Assembly (NCBI GenBank): GCA_029861865.1
Contig: JAOTYL010000006.1
Coordinates: forward strand, 62,001-126,000
Length of the DNA stretch: 64,000 nucleotides
Reading direction: 5' to 3'
DNA from: Myxococcales bacterium
Lineage (GTDB): Bacteria; Myxococcota_A; Polyangia; Polyangiales; Houyiibacteriaceae
Shown: positions 35,154 through 42,731 of the stretch, piece by piece
How positions within the stretch are numbered: position 1 is the stretch's first letter
Layout of the letters: each line of letters begins with the position of its first letter
The notes under the pieces: generated by a model
Databases searched by the model: none
Seen by the model: only the letters and a program-made list of their open reading frames with translations
What the model was told of the DNA's origin: nothing
Translations under genes and position numbers: made by a program

Positions 35154-35256
35154 TCAACCGGTGACTCGGGCCGCGGCACGGGACGGGCGTGCTCGCAATG
35201 GGGCCCCGGTCGCCCTTTTCGGATAAGTATGGATCTTGACGCGGGCTCCTCCCCAT
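35154..35256. repeat. ~102-bp direct repeat module, right copy
   Basis: Same-orientation copy of 31328-31429, starting 13 bases after the PGPGW-like gene's stop. Like the left copy it is followed on its right by a hexamer array, here 51 bases away. No coding sequence is supported. Confidence 0.8.
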
Positions 35257-35307
35257 CGCTGTGCTGCCCATCCCGCGCCGCGGCCCAAGTCACCTACTCC
35301 TCGAAAA

Positions 35308-35347
35308 CAGTGCCAGTGGCAGTGCCAGCGGCAGTGCCAGTGCCAGC
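35308..35347. repeat. Short hexamer array (about 6-7 units)
   Basis: CAGTGC, CAGTGG and CAGCGG-type hexamers in phase, the same family as the array at 31641-31838. It lies between the convergent 3' ends of the PGPGW-like and phosphodiesterase B genes. Confidence 0.8.
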
Positions 35348-35352
35348 CGTCC

Positions 35353-36735
35353 TCACGCCGTCCAGTCTCTGCCCAGGATTCCGGGAGGTCTTTCCACGCC
35401 GAACACGCTCAGAGTGGTGGGCGTCACGTCGTAGATCTCCGCGCCCTCGACGCGACCACGGGCCGGCACGCGCCCGCCGCTCACGACGAAAATCCCGTTC
35501 CAGTCGTGATTGCAGGTATCGGGTCCAGTGTCGTTTTCGGGGATGATCGATCGACCGTGTCCGACGGACCCGATCGCTCGAAGCGCGAGGTCGTCGAAAT
35601 AGACCATGAGATCGGGCGGAAAGCCACGCACCTCCCGGTAGTGCTCTTTCGGATCGCGTACCATCGTCGAGATCGCGCAGCCATCGTCGTCTTGCAAGGC
35701 GCCGAGCTCGCGCCGCAATCGGTTCGTGAGGGCGGTCGCCTCGTGCGTCGGCACCAGTCCATGCGGCTCGCGGCCTGCGACGTTCAAGAAGATCCGTGCG
35801 TAGTAGCCGCCTTCCGCCCAGGCGATCGTCTGTGACCAATCGACGCGGTCGTGGTCCAGTGGGGACACGGTGCCCGGGGGGTCCTTCAGGACGAGGTAAC
35901 CGCGCCTGATCAGCCAGTCGTTGATGCAGAAGCCTCCCCGCATCGCGCGCGCGCCATGATCGCTCACCACCAAGAACGTCGTGTCGCCGTCCGCAAGTTC
36001 TCGTAGCCTACCGATCTCCGCATCGAGCAGCGCGTAGTACTCGCGCCCCGAATCGAACCATCGGTTGCCTGGCTCATGCTTGGGATGATGCGGATCGATG
36101 TGCCGCCAAAAGGCGTGATGGAAGCGGTCGAGGCCGATCTCGACCATCATCATGAAGTCGGGTTTCTTTTCAAGCCAGATGTGCTCGGCGATGTCGAAGT
36201 GCTGGCGTGTCATCGTGCGGATCTCTTCGTCGATGCGCTCGAGATCGTCCGCTCGGAAGTTCTCGACATCGGGAATGTACGGACCAAAACGCTCCTCGAT
36301 TTCTGGAGCCAAAGAGCGCGGAAAGCACCAAGGGGCGTCACCACTCTGCAACAAGAAACCCGAGATCATGTCGCCGCGAACCGGACTTGGGGGCGACGTC
36401 AGCGGAACGAACAGAGAGGCCACCCGAAAACCGTGGTCGCCAAGCCAGTCCCAGACGCGTTTCACGCGCACGTCTTGAGCGTTGGCGATCCGCAAACCGG
36501 TCTTGCCAGCGATCCGATTGCGGAAGCCGTAGAGTCCGAGCTCCCCCGGGTCTCTTCCGGACACCATGCACGTCCACGCCGGGACCGTTATTGGAGGCTC
36601 CGAGCTCCGGAGCGGACCCCAGGTACCGCCTTCGATCAACGACCCGAGGTTCGGCATCGAGTCTCGATAGCGGTCGAAAACCAACGTCGGCGCCGCACAG
36701 TCGAGCCCAACGACGATCATCCGTGGTTTGCCCAT
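35353..36735 (-). CDS. Alkaline-phosphatase-superfamily phosphodiesterase B
   Basis: 460 residues from the ATG at 36735 (MGKPRMIVVGLD); a GTG at 36756 abuts the palindrome and adds nothing family-like. Metal and catalytic residues: Asp12 in VVGLDCA, Thr55 in VPAWTCMVSG, DRFHHAFW, VVSDHGARAM and a C-terminal HDWNGIFV. It belongs to the same superfamily as phosphodiesterase A and shares IFLNVAGREPHG with A's IYLNMAGREPKG. I infer that A, B and the glycosyltransferase formed one cluster before the cassette separated them. Confidence 0.84.
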   Translation of the reverse strand: MGKPRMIVVGLDCAAPTLVFDRYRDSMPNLGSLIEGGTWGPLRSSEPPITVPAWTCMVSGRDPGELGLYGFRNRIAGKTGLRIANAQDVRVKRVWDWLGDHGFRVASLFVPLTSPPSPVRGDMISGFLLQSGDAPWCFPRSLAPEIEERFGPYIPDVENFRADDLERIDEEIRTMTRQHFDIAEHIWLEKKPDFMMMVEIGLDRFHHAFWRHIDPHHPKHEPGNRWFDSGREYYALLDAEIGRLRELADGDTTFLVVSDHGARAMRGGFCINDWLIRRGYLVLKDPPGTVSPLDHDRVDWSQTIAWAEGGYYARIFLNVAGREPHGLVPTHEATALTNRLRRELGALQDDDGCAISTMVRDPKEHYREVRGFPPDLMVYFDDLALRAIGSVGHGRSIIPENDTGPDTCNHDWNGIFVVSGGRVPARGRVEGAEIYDVTPTTLSVFGVERPPGILGRDWTA

Positions 36736-36756
36736 CACCACCGAATTAACCCCCAC

Positions 36757-36779
36757 AAAAAGGGGACAGTCCCCTTTTT
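36757..36779. repeat. REP-like palindrome, copy 2
   Basis: An 11-bp perfect inverted repeat around a central A; the inner 19 bases equal 2985-3003. It lies between the phosphodiesterase B start and the stop of the upstream minus-strand kinase. With A and T runs on both sides it could terminate the kinase transcript. Confidence 0.82.
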
Positions 36780-38498
36780 TTATGGGTGTACGGACTTGCG
36801 GCTCGAAGGGGCTCCGGTCGCGTCCGCGGCCTCGTGGATGGTGCGCTCGAGGTGGGCGAGGTCGAAAGGCTTTTCAATTCGGAGGTTTGGGACACTTTGA
36901 AGGAAGTCTCGGGCGCGCTGGGTGAAGGCGCCTCCGGTCATGAACACGATGCGCTCATGCATCGGGGTCGCACGCTGGAGGGCTGCCCGATAGACATCCA
37001 TTCCGGTCATCTCCGGCATGATCAGGTCGCACAGGATCACGTCATAAGGGTGCTCCCCCATCAGGGCGACCGCCTGCCGCCCATCGTGCGCGATCGTGAC
37101 TTGATGTCCGACGAGTGCCTTTTGGATCAGTCTCGCGATCACCGGCTCGTCATCGACGACCAACACGCTCAAGCTCCGACCCGAAGCGAGTCGAACGGCG
37201 GTGGTCGATGGCGGCGGCGCCGAGAGCGGGGCGGGTGACCGCACCGCCCGTTTCAATACCACACGCACGACCGTGCCCTGACCTGGATGGCTCTGAATCT
37301 CGATCGTGCCTTCGAGCGAATCGACGATCCGCCGGCAAATCGAAAGCCCGAGACCCGTGCCGCGGCCTGCGAGCTTGGTGGTCACGAACGGATCGAATAC
37401 GCGCCGCAAGAGCTGTGCAGGGATCCCAGGGCCCGTGTCCTGCACGTCGATGCAAATGCGGTCATTTTCGATACTACGCGCGCGGACGGTGATCGTATTC
37501 CGCGAGAGATCGCCAGGCTCGATCGCCTGCGCGGCGTTCACGATCAGGTTCAGGAACACTTGGCCGATGCGCGTCTTCGACCCCCGCGTGTAGAGCGTTC
37601 CCTCTTCGTACTCGCGGATGATCGATGCTCGATGCTTGACCTCCGGCTGCGCCATTCGAATCGCGCTCTCGAGGACCTCCTTCAGGTCGATCACCCCGGT
37701 TTCGGTGGGATCCCCACCATGCGACAACTCCGTGATTTCCTTAGCAATTACGCGAATCCTGTCCGCGCCTTCGTACGCCTCGCCGACCAACTTGGCCGTC
37801 TCGTCGCGGAGGTCCGTGCTCCCGTTGCGGAGTGAGCGAAGGTGGCTCCACACGAAAGTCAGAGGGTTTCTGATCTCGTGAATGATGCTCGCGGTCAGCG
37901 TTCCGATGGCCGACATTCGCTCCGACAGCGCGAGTCGTTGTTGGAGCTCGCGCTCGCCAGTCATGTCGACGACGGACACGATCGCCCGAACGAATTTGCC
38001 CGCCTGGTTGGGTATGAAACGCCAATGCACGCGAATATCCCGTGGTTCTAGTGCGCATGTCGTTATCGCTGTCTCGAGATGCACATCCGTTTCGTTTCGA
38101 AATGCCGCCAGAAGCACACGAAGAAAGTCAGCCTTCGACTCGGCGGTGAGCAACTCGGGTGTGCGACGGATGCATTCTTCCTCGCTAGACGCGCCGACGA
38201 GCACAATGGCGCCCGAGCTCACTCTTCGGACCTGGGTGCGTCTCAGGCACTCCGTCAGAGCACCCGGGTCGTTTCTCACGATTTGCTTGAACTCGTCGGC
38301 ATCGTGGCATCCTTGTGCGTCGATCCACGAGAGCACCTCTGCAAAATCGAGATCCCAGACCGCACTTGGGAGCAGCGTCCACACGTCGTCGTCATGCTGC
38401 GTGGTCGTGTCCTTGGACTGACGTAAAAGGCGAACCATCGACTTGCTCGACTCGGGCCCCGGCCGAGCTCCCTCCGAATCGTAGCGAAGAGGCGCCAT
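36780..38498 (-). CDS. Hybrid sensor histidine kinase (PAS-like, HisKA, HATPase, receiver)
   Basis: 572 residues from the ATG at 38498 (a TTG lies 3 codons upstream). A PAS-like sensor region (~40-185, ending VSVVDMTGERELQQRL) precedes HisKA with His207 in SIIHEIRNPLTF, the ATPase domain (NLIVNAAQAIE, DTGPGIP, FVTTK, GRGTGLGLS) and a C-terminal receiver with Asp491 in VILCDLIMPEMTG. It has no membrane segment. No output regulator is adjacent, so signal flow beyond the receiver is unknown. The stop abuts the REP-like palindrome. Confidence 0.92.
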   Translation of the reverse strand: MAPLRYDSEGARPGPESSKSMVRLLRQSKDTTTQHDDDVWTLLPSAVWDLDFAEVLSWIDAQGCHDADEFKQIVRNDPGALTECLRRTQVRRVSSGAIVLVGASSEEECIRRTPELLTAESKADFLRVLLAAFRNETDVHLETAITTCALEPRDIRVHWRFIPNQAGKFVRAIVSVVDMTGERELQQRLALSERMSAIGTLTASIIHEIRNPLTFVWSHLRSLRNGSTDLRDETAKLVGEAYEGADRIRVIAKEITELSHGGDPTETGVIDLKEVLESAIRMAQPEVKHRASIIREYEEGTLYTRGSKTRIGQVFLNLIVNAAQAIEPGDLSRNTITVRARSIENDRICIDVQDTGPGIPAQLLRRVFDPFVTTKLAGRGTGLGLSICRRIVDSLEGTIEIQSHPGQGTVVRVVLKRAVRSPAPLSAPPPSTTAVRLASGRSLSVLVVDDEPVIARLIQKALVGHQVTIAHDGRQAVALMGEHPYDVILCDLIMPEMTGMDVYRAALQRATPMHERIVFMTGGAFTQRARDFLQSVPNLRIEKPFDLAHLERTIHEAADATGAPSSRKSVHP

Positions 38499-38519
38499 CG
38501 CTCCCAAAAGCTCGCAGAC

Positions 38520-39686
38520 TCAGGACTCGGCGCCGAAGCGCGGCTCGACCCCACGAAGCAGGCGGGACAGGTCCCGGCGAACGGCGCCATTGCCAATGTG
38601 CGCAGCCACTCTGTTTCCGCCGGGCACCCACCGTCTCAGCCGTTCGAGAGGCTTGATAATCGCTCGAGCCGGGTATTCCGCGTACTGCCAGAGATCGTCG
38701 GGCAGACCGAGGTTGTCCGCGACCTCGGGTCCGTTGAGCGCCCTTGCCAACCCGTGATGAAACCGCATTACGAACCGCGCGATCAAATTGGGGGCCTTCC
38801 CTGGTGCATTTTGACCAGGAACCCCGAGCAATGCCTCGGCGAGCGCCACCGAATCTTCGTCGGGACCCGGCTGCACGAGATGAATCAAGTCCGCGATACG
38901 CCTCGTTTTGGCCTCGGTTTGAAGCTGTGACAGCAACCAAGGATCGACCCCACTTAGATGTCCGCAGTAGCGCCACAGCGCAAGGATCGCGTCGGCTTCC
39001 GAGTCGTTGAGCTCGAACCCGAGTCGGCGCGCCCCATCCATCATCAGTAGCGAAAATTCGAGAAGGGTGCCGAACATGTCCGCCTGATTGATCGGGAGCC
39101 CCCACTCCCCGGTCCTCCAACGTTCGGACGCCAGGCACTCTCGGCGCACGTAGGCATGGATCAAGCGCACCCGCACCGTGATCTCATGACCGCGGTGCCC
39201 ACGGCGCAGACCATTCACCTGCGTGGCCTCGCTCACGAACCGTGCAGTTTCCGCAAGTCGCCGTTGCGGGTTGTTTCGCAACTGCCCAGTCATTGCGAGA
39301 GGCTTCACTGCGGCGCTGGAGTGGTAGCCGTTTAGCAACGACCAAGCGCTAAGGATGATCATCCCAACCAACCCGAAACGTTGATATGCGAGAGCTCCAC
39401 GGTTGATTTGCGCCCGGTCGACCCATGGCGGAATCGCCTCAACCTCCTGAAAAAAGTCCCGGAGCTCAGACGATGGTTCATCCACGCTTGCGATGCCTTG
39501 GCGAAGCGCTTGCTCGAAAAGTGCCTGTCCGGCCTTTCCGTTCCCCCGAAGCCAGTCTGCGAGTCGATCCGCAAGCGGGTCGGACTGCGTGTAAAAGCCA
39601 GCATACCGATCGGCATCGTCCCCGAAGAAATGACAGGCCTGCCATCGCCGCTCGTACCGAGATGGAAACGAAAGCTCAGCCGGCAT
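38520..39686 (-). CDS. DUF2236 oxygenase MpaB/Lcp-like protein
   Basis: 388 residues from the ATG at 39686, supported by GAGGAG 5 bases upstream (an ATG at 39704 is possible). The pattern of a helical core with RRGHRGHEITVRVRLIHAYVR and WGLPINQADMFGTLLEFS is that of DUF2236 proteins, which include the heme b latex-clearing protein Lcp and MpaB. The His residues in the first motif are candidate heme ligands. An oxygenase activity on an isoprenoid or lipid is possible but not shown. It overlaps the upstream PlsC gene by 11 bases. Confidence 0.82.
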   Translation of the reverse strand: MPAELSFPSRYERRWQACHFFGDDADRYAGFYTQSDPLADRLADWLRGNGKAGQALFEQALRQGIASVDEPSSELRDFFQEVEAIPPWVDRAQINRGALAYQRFGLVGMIILSAWSLLNGYHSSAAVKPLAMTGQLRNNPQRRLAETARFVSEATQVNGLRRGHRGHEITVRVRLIHAYVRRECLASERWRTGEWGLPINQADMFGTLLEFSLLMMDGARRLGFELNDSEADAILALWRYCGHLSGVDPWLLSQLQTEAKTRRIADLIHLVQPGPDEDSVALAEALLGVPGQNAPGKAPNLIARFVMRFHHGLARALNGPEVADNLGLPDDLWQYAEYPARAIIKPLERLRRWVPGGNRVAAHIGNGAVRRDLSRLLRGVEPRFGAES

Positions 39687-40419
39687 CGAGCTCCTCACGA
39701 CCATCGATTACGAGCTCTTGCACGCGCGCGCGCGCCGCGGCCGCTGCTGCACGGGGGTCGAGGCTCGCAAGCATTGGCTCGCCGACCCGGACGGAAACTC
39801 TAGTGCGTGGCCGCGCGGCAATCCTTCCGAGATGCCTAGCGAACGATTCATGCCCGTAGGGTACCGCCGGCGAGTACGTGAGCCCGACGGGCACGATGGG
39901 CACGTTCAGGGAGCGAACCGCCGCAAACGCACCCGGTTGAAAGTCGTGCACCGTGTCTTCTGGAAACGTGCCCCCTTCTGGAAATGCTACCACCGTTCGC
40001 CCTTCACGCAGCCGCCTTCGCATCGCTCGCACCGCGACGGCACCGCTGTGACCGTCCTGTCGATCGACGAAGATCGTAGCGCCGTGCTTGGCCATCCGTC
40101 CGAGGAGTGGCCAGTCGGCGACGTCGTGCCGGCTGACCATCACGCCGCGAAACACCGAGAGCATGACCGCAATGTCCAGCGCACTCTGGTGGTTTGCGAC
40201 GATGAGGGCTCCGGACTTGTGAGCAAACTCACCGTTGATCGCAATCTGCGCGCCAAACACCTCGAGGAGCCGGTTCACCAAGTAGGTGCGGTATGTGTCA
40301 GCTAGTGGCTCATGTAGCTCTTTGGGGACGAAAAGACGGTTCATTTCGTAGGCGGCCAAAATCCCTGCCGAAAGCGAGACGAAAGCGCCCGATCGGTACG
40401 CTGCACGAACTGTGCTCAT
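39676..40419 (-). CDS. Second PlsC-family acyltransferase
   Basis: 247 residues from the ATG at 40419 with GGGGG upstream; the frame is open to 40542 but that part is polar and overlaps the divergent gene. Motifs: NHQSALD (His77-X4-Asp82) and FPEGGTFPE (from 146). An N-terminal hydrophobic segment (~12-28) is the probable anchor. It would acylate lysophosphatidate or a related acceptor. Coupling to the DUF2236 gene suggests a shared lipid substrate (inference). Confidence 0.86.
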   Translation of the reverse strand: MSTVRAAYRSGAFVSLSAGILAAYEMNRLFVPKELHEPLADTYRTYLVNRLLEVFGAQIAINGEFAHKSGALIVANHQSALDIAVMLSVFRGVMVSRHDVADWPLLGRMAKHGATIFVDRQDGHSGAVAVRAMRRRLREGRTVVAFPEGGTFPEDTVHDFQPGAFAAVRSLNVPIVPVGLTYSPAVPYGHESFARHLGRIAARPRTRVSVRVGEPMLASLDPRAAAAAARARVQELVIDGREELDAG

Positions 40420-40477
40420 TTCCGAATCCCCCAAATTTGGGCTCGCGACCTTGGTAGTTTGGTGGCAGTCTCGATTC

Positions 40478-41050
40478 GTGGCTGGGTCATTGGCGCCAGG
40501 ATTTCTCGTTGCATCGCCGTCGATGAGGTGTCCTTTCTTCAATCATACGCTCGTGTTGCTCATCGATCACGGTGACGAGGGCTCTTTTGGGTTCGTCGTC
40601 AATCGGTTGACCGACTTGGACATGGATGACGTGTTTCAGGAGGTCGGTGTCGATGGGGGAGCCGCCACGCAGGTCGACGCCCCCGTTCTTCTCGGTGGGC
40701 CGGTCTCTCCGGAGACGGGTTGGATCCTCTACGACGCCGAGGGTGTCCCGCAGCCGAGCTCCGGACGCACGATCGCGGTTGGGGAACGCATTGCGTGCAG
40801 CGCGTCACTAGAGCTTCTTCAGCGGATTGCGCGCGGTGACGGTCCCGACACTTGCGCGATGATGCTCGGCTATGCCGGCTGGGGCGCCGGGCAGCTCGAG
40901 AGCGAAATGAAAGAGGGTTCGTGGATCCCGGTCGACCTCGACTACAACCTCGTTTTCGGAACCCCGGTAGAAGCGCGGTGGGAAGCTGCCCTGGCAAGCC
41001 TCGGGATCGACCCTGCAAGGGTGATCGACACCCACATGGCTAGCGCCTGA
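40478..41050 (+). CDS. AlgH/YqgE family protein (UPF0301)
   Basis: 190 residues from a GTG at 40478, chosen because the family begins just before the LVASPSM segment; the frame is open to 40412 and the ribosome site is weak. Family features: FFNHTLVLLIDHGDEGSFGFVVNRLTDL, LLGGPVSPETGWILYD, MLGYAGWGAGQLESEM and a C-terminal WEAALASLGID. The biochemical role of the family is not established. It is the first of a short plus-strand run. Confidence 0.85.
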   Translation: MAGSLAPGFLVASPSMRCPFFNHTLVLLIDHGDEGSFGFVVNRLTDLDMDDVFQEVGVDGGAATQVDAPVLLGGPVSPETGWILYDAEGVPQPSSGRTIAVGERIACSASLELLQRIARGDGPDTCAMMLGYAGWGAGQLESEMKEGSWIPVDLDYNLVFGTPVEARWEAALASLGIDPARVIDTHMASA

Positions 41051-41111
41051 GCCAGGCACTTGCACCGTCGTCGCCTTGTTCGACCAGGGCACAGAGGCTA
41101 GGTCCGTGGCG

Positions 41112-41918
41112 ATGAGGGTAGGTTTCTTTAGGCCCCTCCTGTTCGCGTTCCTGGCCGTCGCTTTTGCATGTGGTGGCAGCGGGAGCGGCAAGACCAAGAG
41201 CAAAGGCAGCATGATCGAGCGCGGCGAGGACGCGAGGGGCGCCTATGAAAGGGCCTTGCTCGACTTCCGCCGAGGCGACTGCCTCGGTGCGGAGCCAATT
41301 TTTCGCGACATCCGAAGGGAGTTTCCCTACAGCCGGTTCGCCGCGCTCGCCGAGCTTCGGATCGGCGATTGCCAATTCAAGAATGAAGCCTACCCCGAGG
41401 CGATCCAGACCTACCGTCAGTTCGTTCGCATACGCCCCTCCCACAAAGAGATCCCGTACGCGCGGTTTCGAATCGCGGAGGCCTACTACAATCAGATCCC
41501 CGGCGGCTGGTTCATGACACCGCCACGCCATGAACGCGACCAAAGCGCCGCCAGAGATGCGCTCATCCAGTTACGCCGGTTCGTCGTGGACTACCCCGAC
41601 GACCAGCGGGTACCCGAAGCGAACGAGCTCATGGAAAAGTGTATGGGCCTGCTCGCGGAGCACGAGTTCTATGTGGCTCGTTTCTATCTGAAGCGAGATG
41701 CGTACCGTGGCGTCGTGTCGCGGCTGAGGGGCTTGCTCGCGAGTTATCCCGGGAGCGGCGTGGAGCCCGAGGCGCTACTCTTGCTCGGCGAGATCTACTT
41801 GAAGCTCGATGAAGTCGAAGCCGCGCGCCAGGCGCTGAACGAGCTCGTCGCGCGTTTTCCCGACACCGGTGAAGCCAAACGGGCCCAGGGCATCCTCGGC
41901 AAGCTGGCCCAAGGCTGA
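41112..41918 (+). CDS. bamD: BamD-like outer-membrane assembly lipoprotein
   Basis: 268 residues from the ATG at 41112. The signal peptide ends near AFAC (a weak lipobox with Phe at -2). Five TPR-like repeats follow, typical of BamD/YfiO (AYERALLDFRRGDCLGAEPI, FPYSRFAALAELRIGDC, YPEAIQTYRQFVRIRPSH, RFVVDYPDDQRVPEANE). In the BAM complex it helps insert outer-membrane beta-barrels. If the Cys is not lipidated the protein would be periplasmic. Confidence 0.85.
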   Translation: MRVGFFRPLLFAFLAVAFACGGSGSGKTKSKGSMIERGEDARGAYERALLDFRRGDCLGAEPIFRDIRREFPYSRFAALAELRIGDCQFKNEAYPEAIQTYRQFVRIRPSHKEIPYARFRIAEAYYNQIPGGWFMTPPRHERDQSAARDALIQLRRFVVDYPDDQRVPEANELMEKCMGLLAEHEFYVARFYLKRDAYRGVVSRLRGLLASYPGSGVEPEALLLLGEIYLKLDEVEAARQALNELVARFPDTGEAKRAQGILGKLAQG

Positions 41919-41967
41919 TCTCGGCTGATTTCTGGCCTCCGTTTCGACCGATCGCTACCTTCGGCCC

Positions 41968-42675
41968 ATGCCTCCTTGGGCCCAACAGATCTTGGACGCG
42001 GCAAACGACCACTACGCCCGTGCAGAGTATCCACTTGCGCAACCGTACTACGAGAAGCTCGTTCAGCAGGGCCTCCGCTACCCGGACGTTCTCAACCGGC
42101 TTGGCGTCATCTACCATCTGAACGCGCGCCTCCCCGAAGCGCGATGGTGTTTCGAGCAAGCCTTGGAGGTGAACTCGGGCTATCTCGAGGCTGCCCTCAA
42201 CCTCACGGTCACGTGCAACGAGCTTGGCGAGTATGGCTCTGGTGTTCGTTCTCTCGAGCGCGCCCAGAGTTGCGTCGACTCCTCGAACGATGCATATCGC
42301 CGCGGCAAGGTTGCCAATCTTCACCGGGCTTTGGCTCAGGCCTACATCGAGCTGGAACGTCCCGAAGACGCGATCCACGAGTTTGGCCGCGCGCTTCGGC
42401 TATGTCCGCGCTTTCACGACATTCGGCTTGAGCTGGCCCGGCTTCTTAGGCTTCGCGGAAACGCCCACGGCGCCCGCGAGCAGCTCACGTTGGTCTTGCA
42501 GCTAGAACCCGGTCACCACGACGCTCAGGCGCTGCTCGGCGTAATCGAGATCGAAACGGGAGACCGCAGGCAAGGACTCCAGCACTTACGCGACGTTGTC
42601 GACCGGTGTGCCGATCATCCGGTCGCAAAAGCCTACCTCGAGCACGCCGAGCCGGAATACTGGCAGGCCTCCTGA
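41968..42675 (+). CDS. TPR-repeat protein
   Basis: 235 residues with about five TPR units (DHYARAEYPLAQPYYEKLV, RLPEARWCFEQALEVNSG, RPEDAIHEFGRALRLCP, NAHGAREQLTLVLQLEPG). There is no signal peptide or membrane segment, so it is probably a cytoplasmic adaptor. TACCTT lies 6 bases before the ATG with no Shine-Dalgarno. It follows the BamD-like gene by ~50 bases and precedes a signalling scaffold. Confidence 0.82.
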   Translation: MPPWAQQILDAANDHYARAEYPLAQPYYEKLVQQGLRYPDVLNRLGVIYHLNARLPEARWCFEQALEVNSGYLEAALNLTVTCNELGEYGSGVRSLERAQSCVDSSNDAYRRGKVANLHRALAQAYIELERPEDAIHEFGRALRLCPRFHDIRLELARLLRLRGNAHGAREQLTLVLQLEPGHHDAQALLGVIEIETGDRRQGLQHLRDVVDRCADHPVAKAYLEHAEPEYWQAS

Positions 42676-42731
42676 AACCATTGGCGCGAACCGGTTTGTG
42701 AGCCCTTCAAAGGGTGCAATATTAGGCCGAC

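Noticed and set aside
36736..36756. GTG start of phosphodiesterase B at 36756
   Set aside because: It abuts the palindrome and adds seven residues not like the family; the ATG at 36735 is better.
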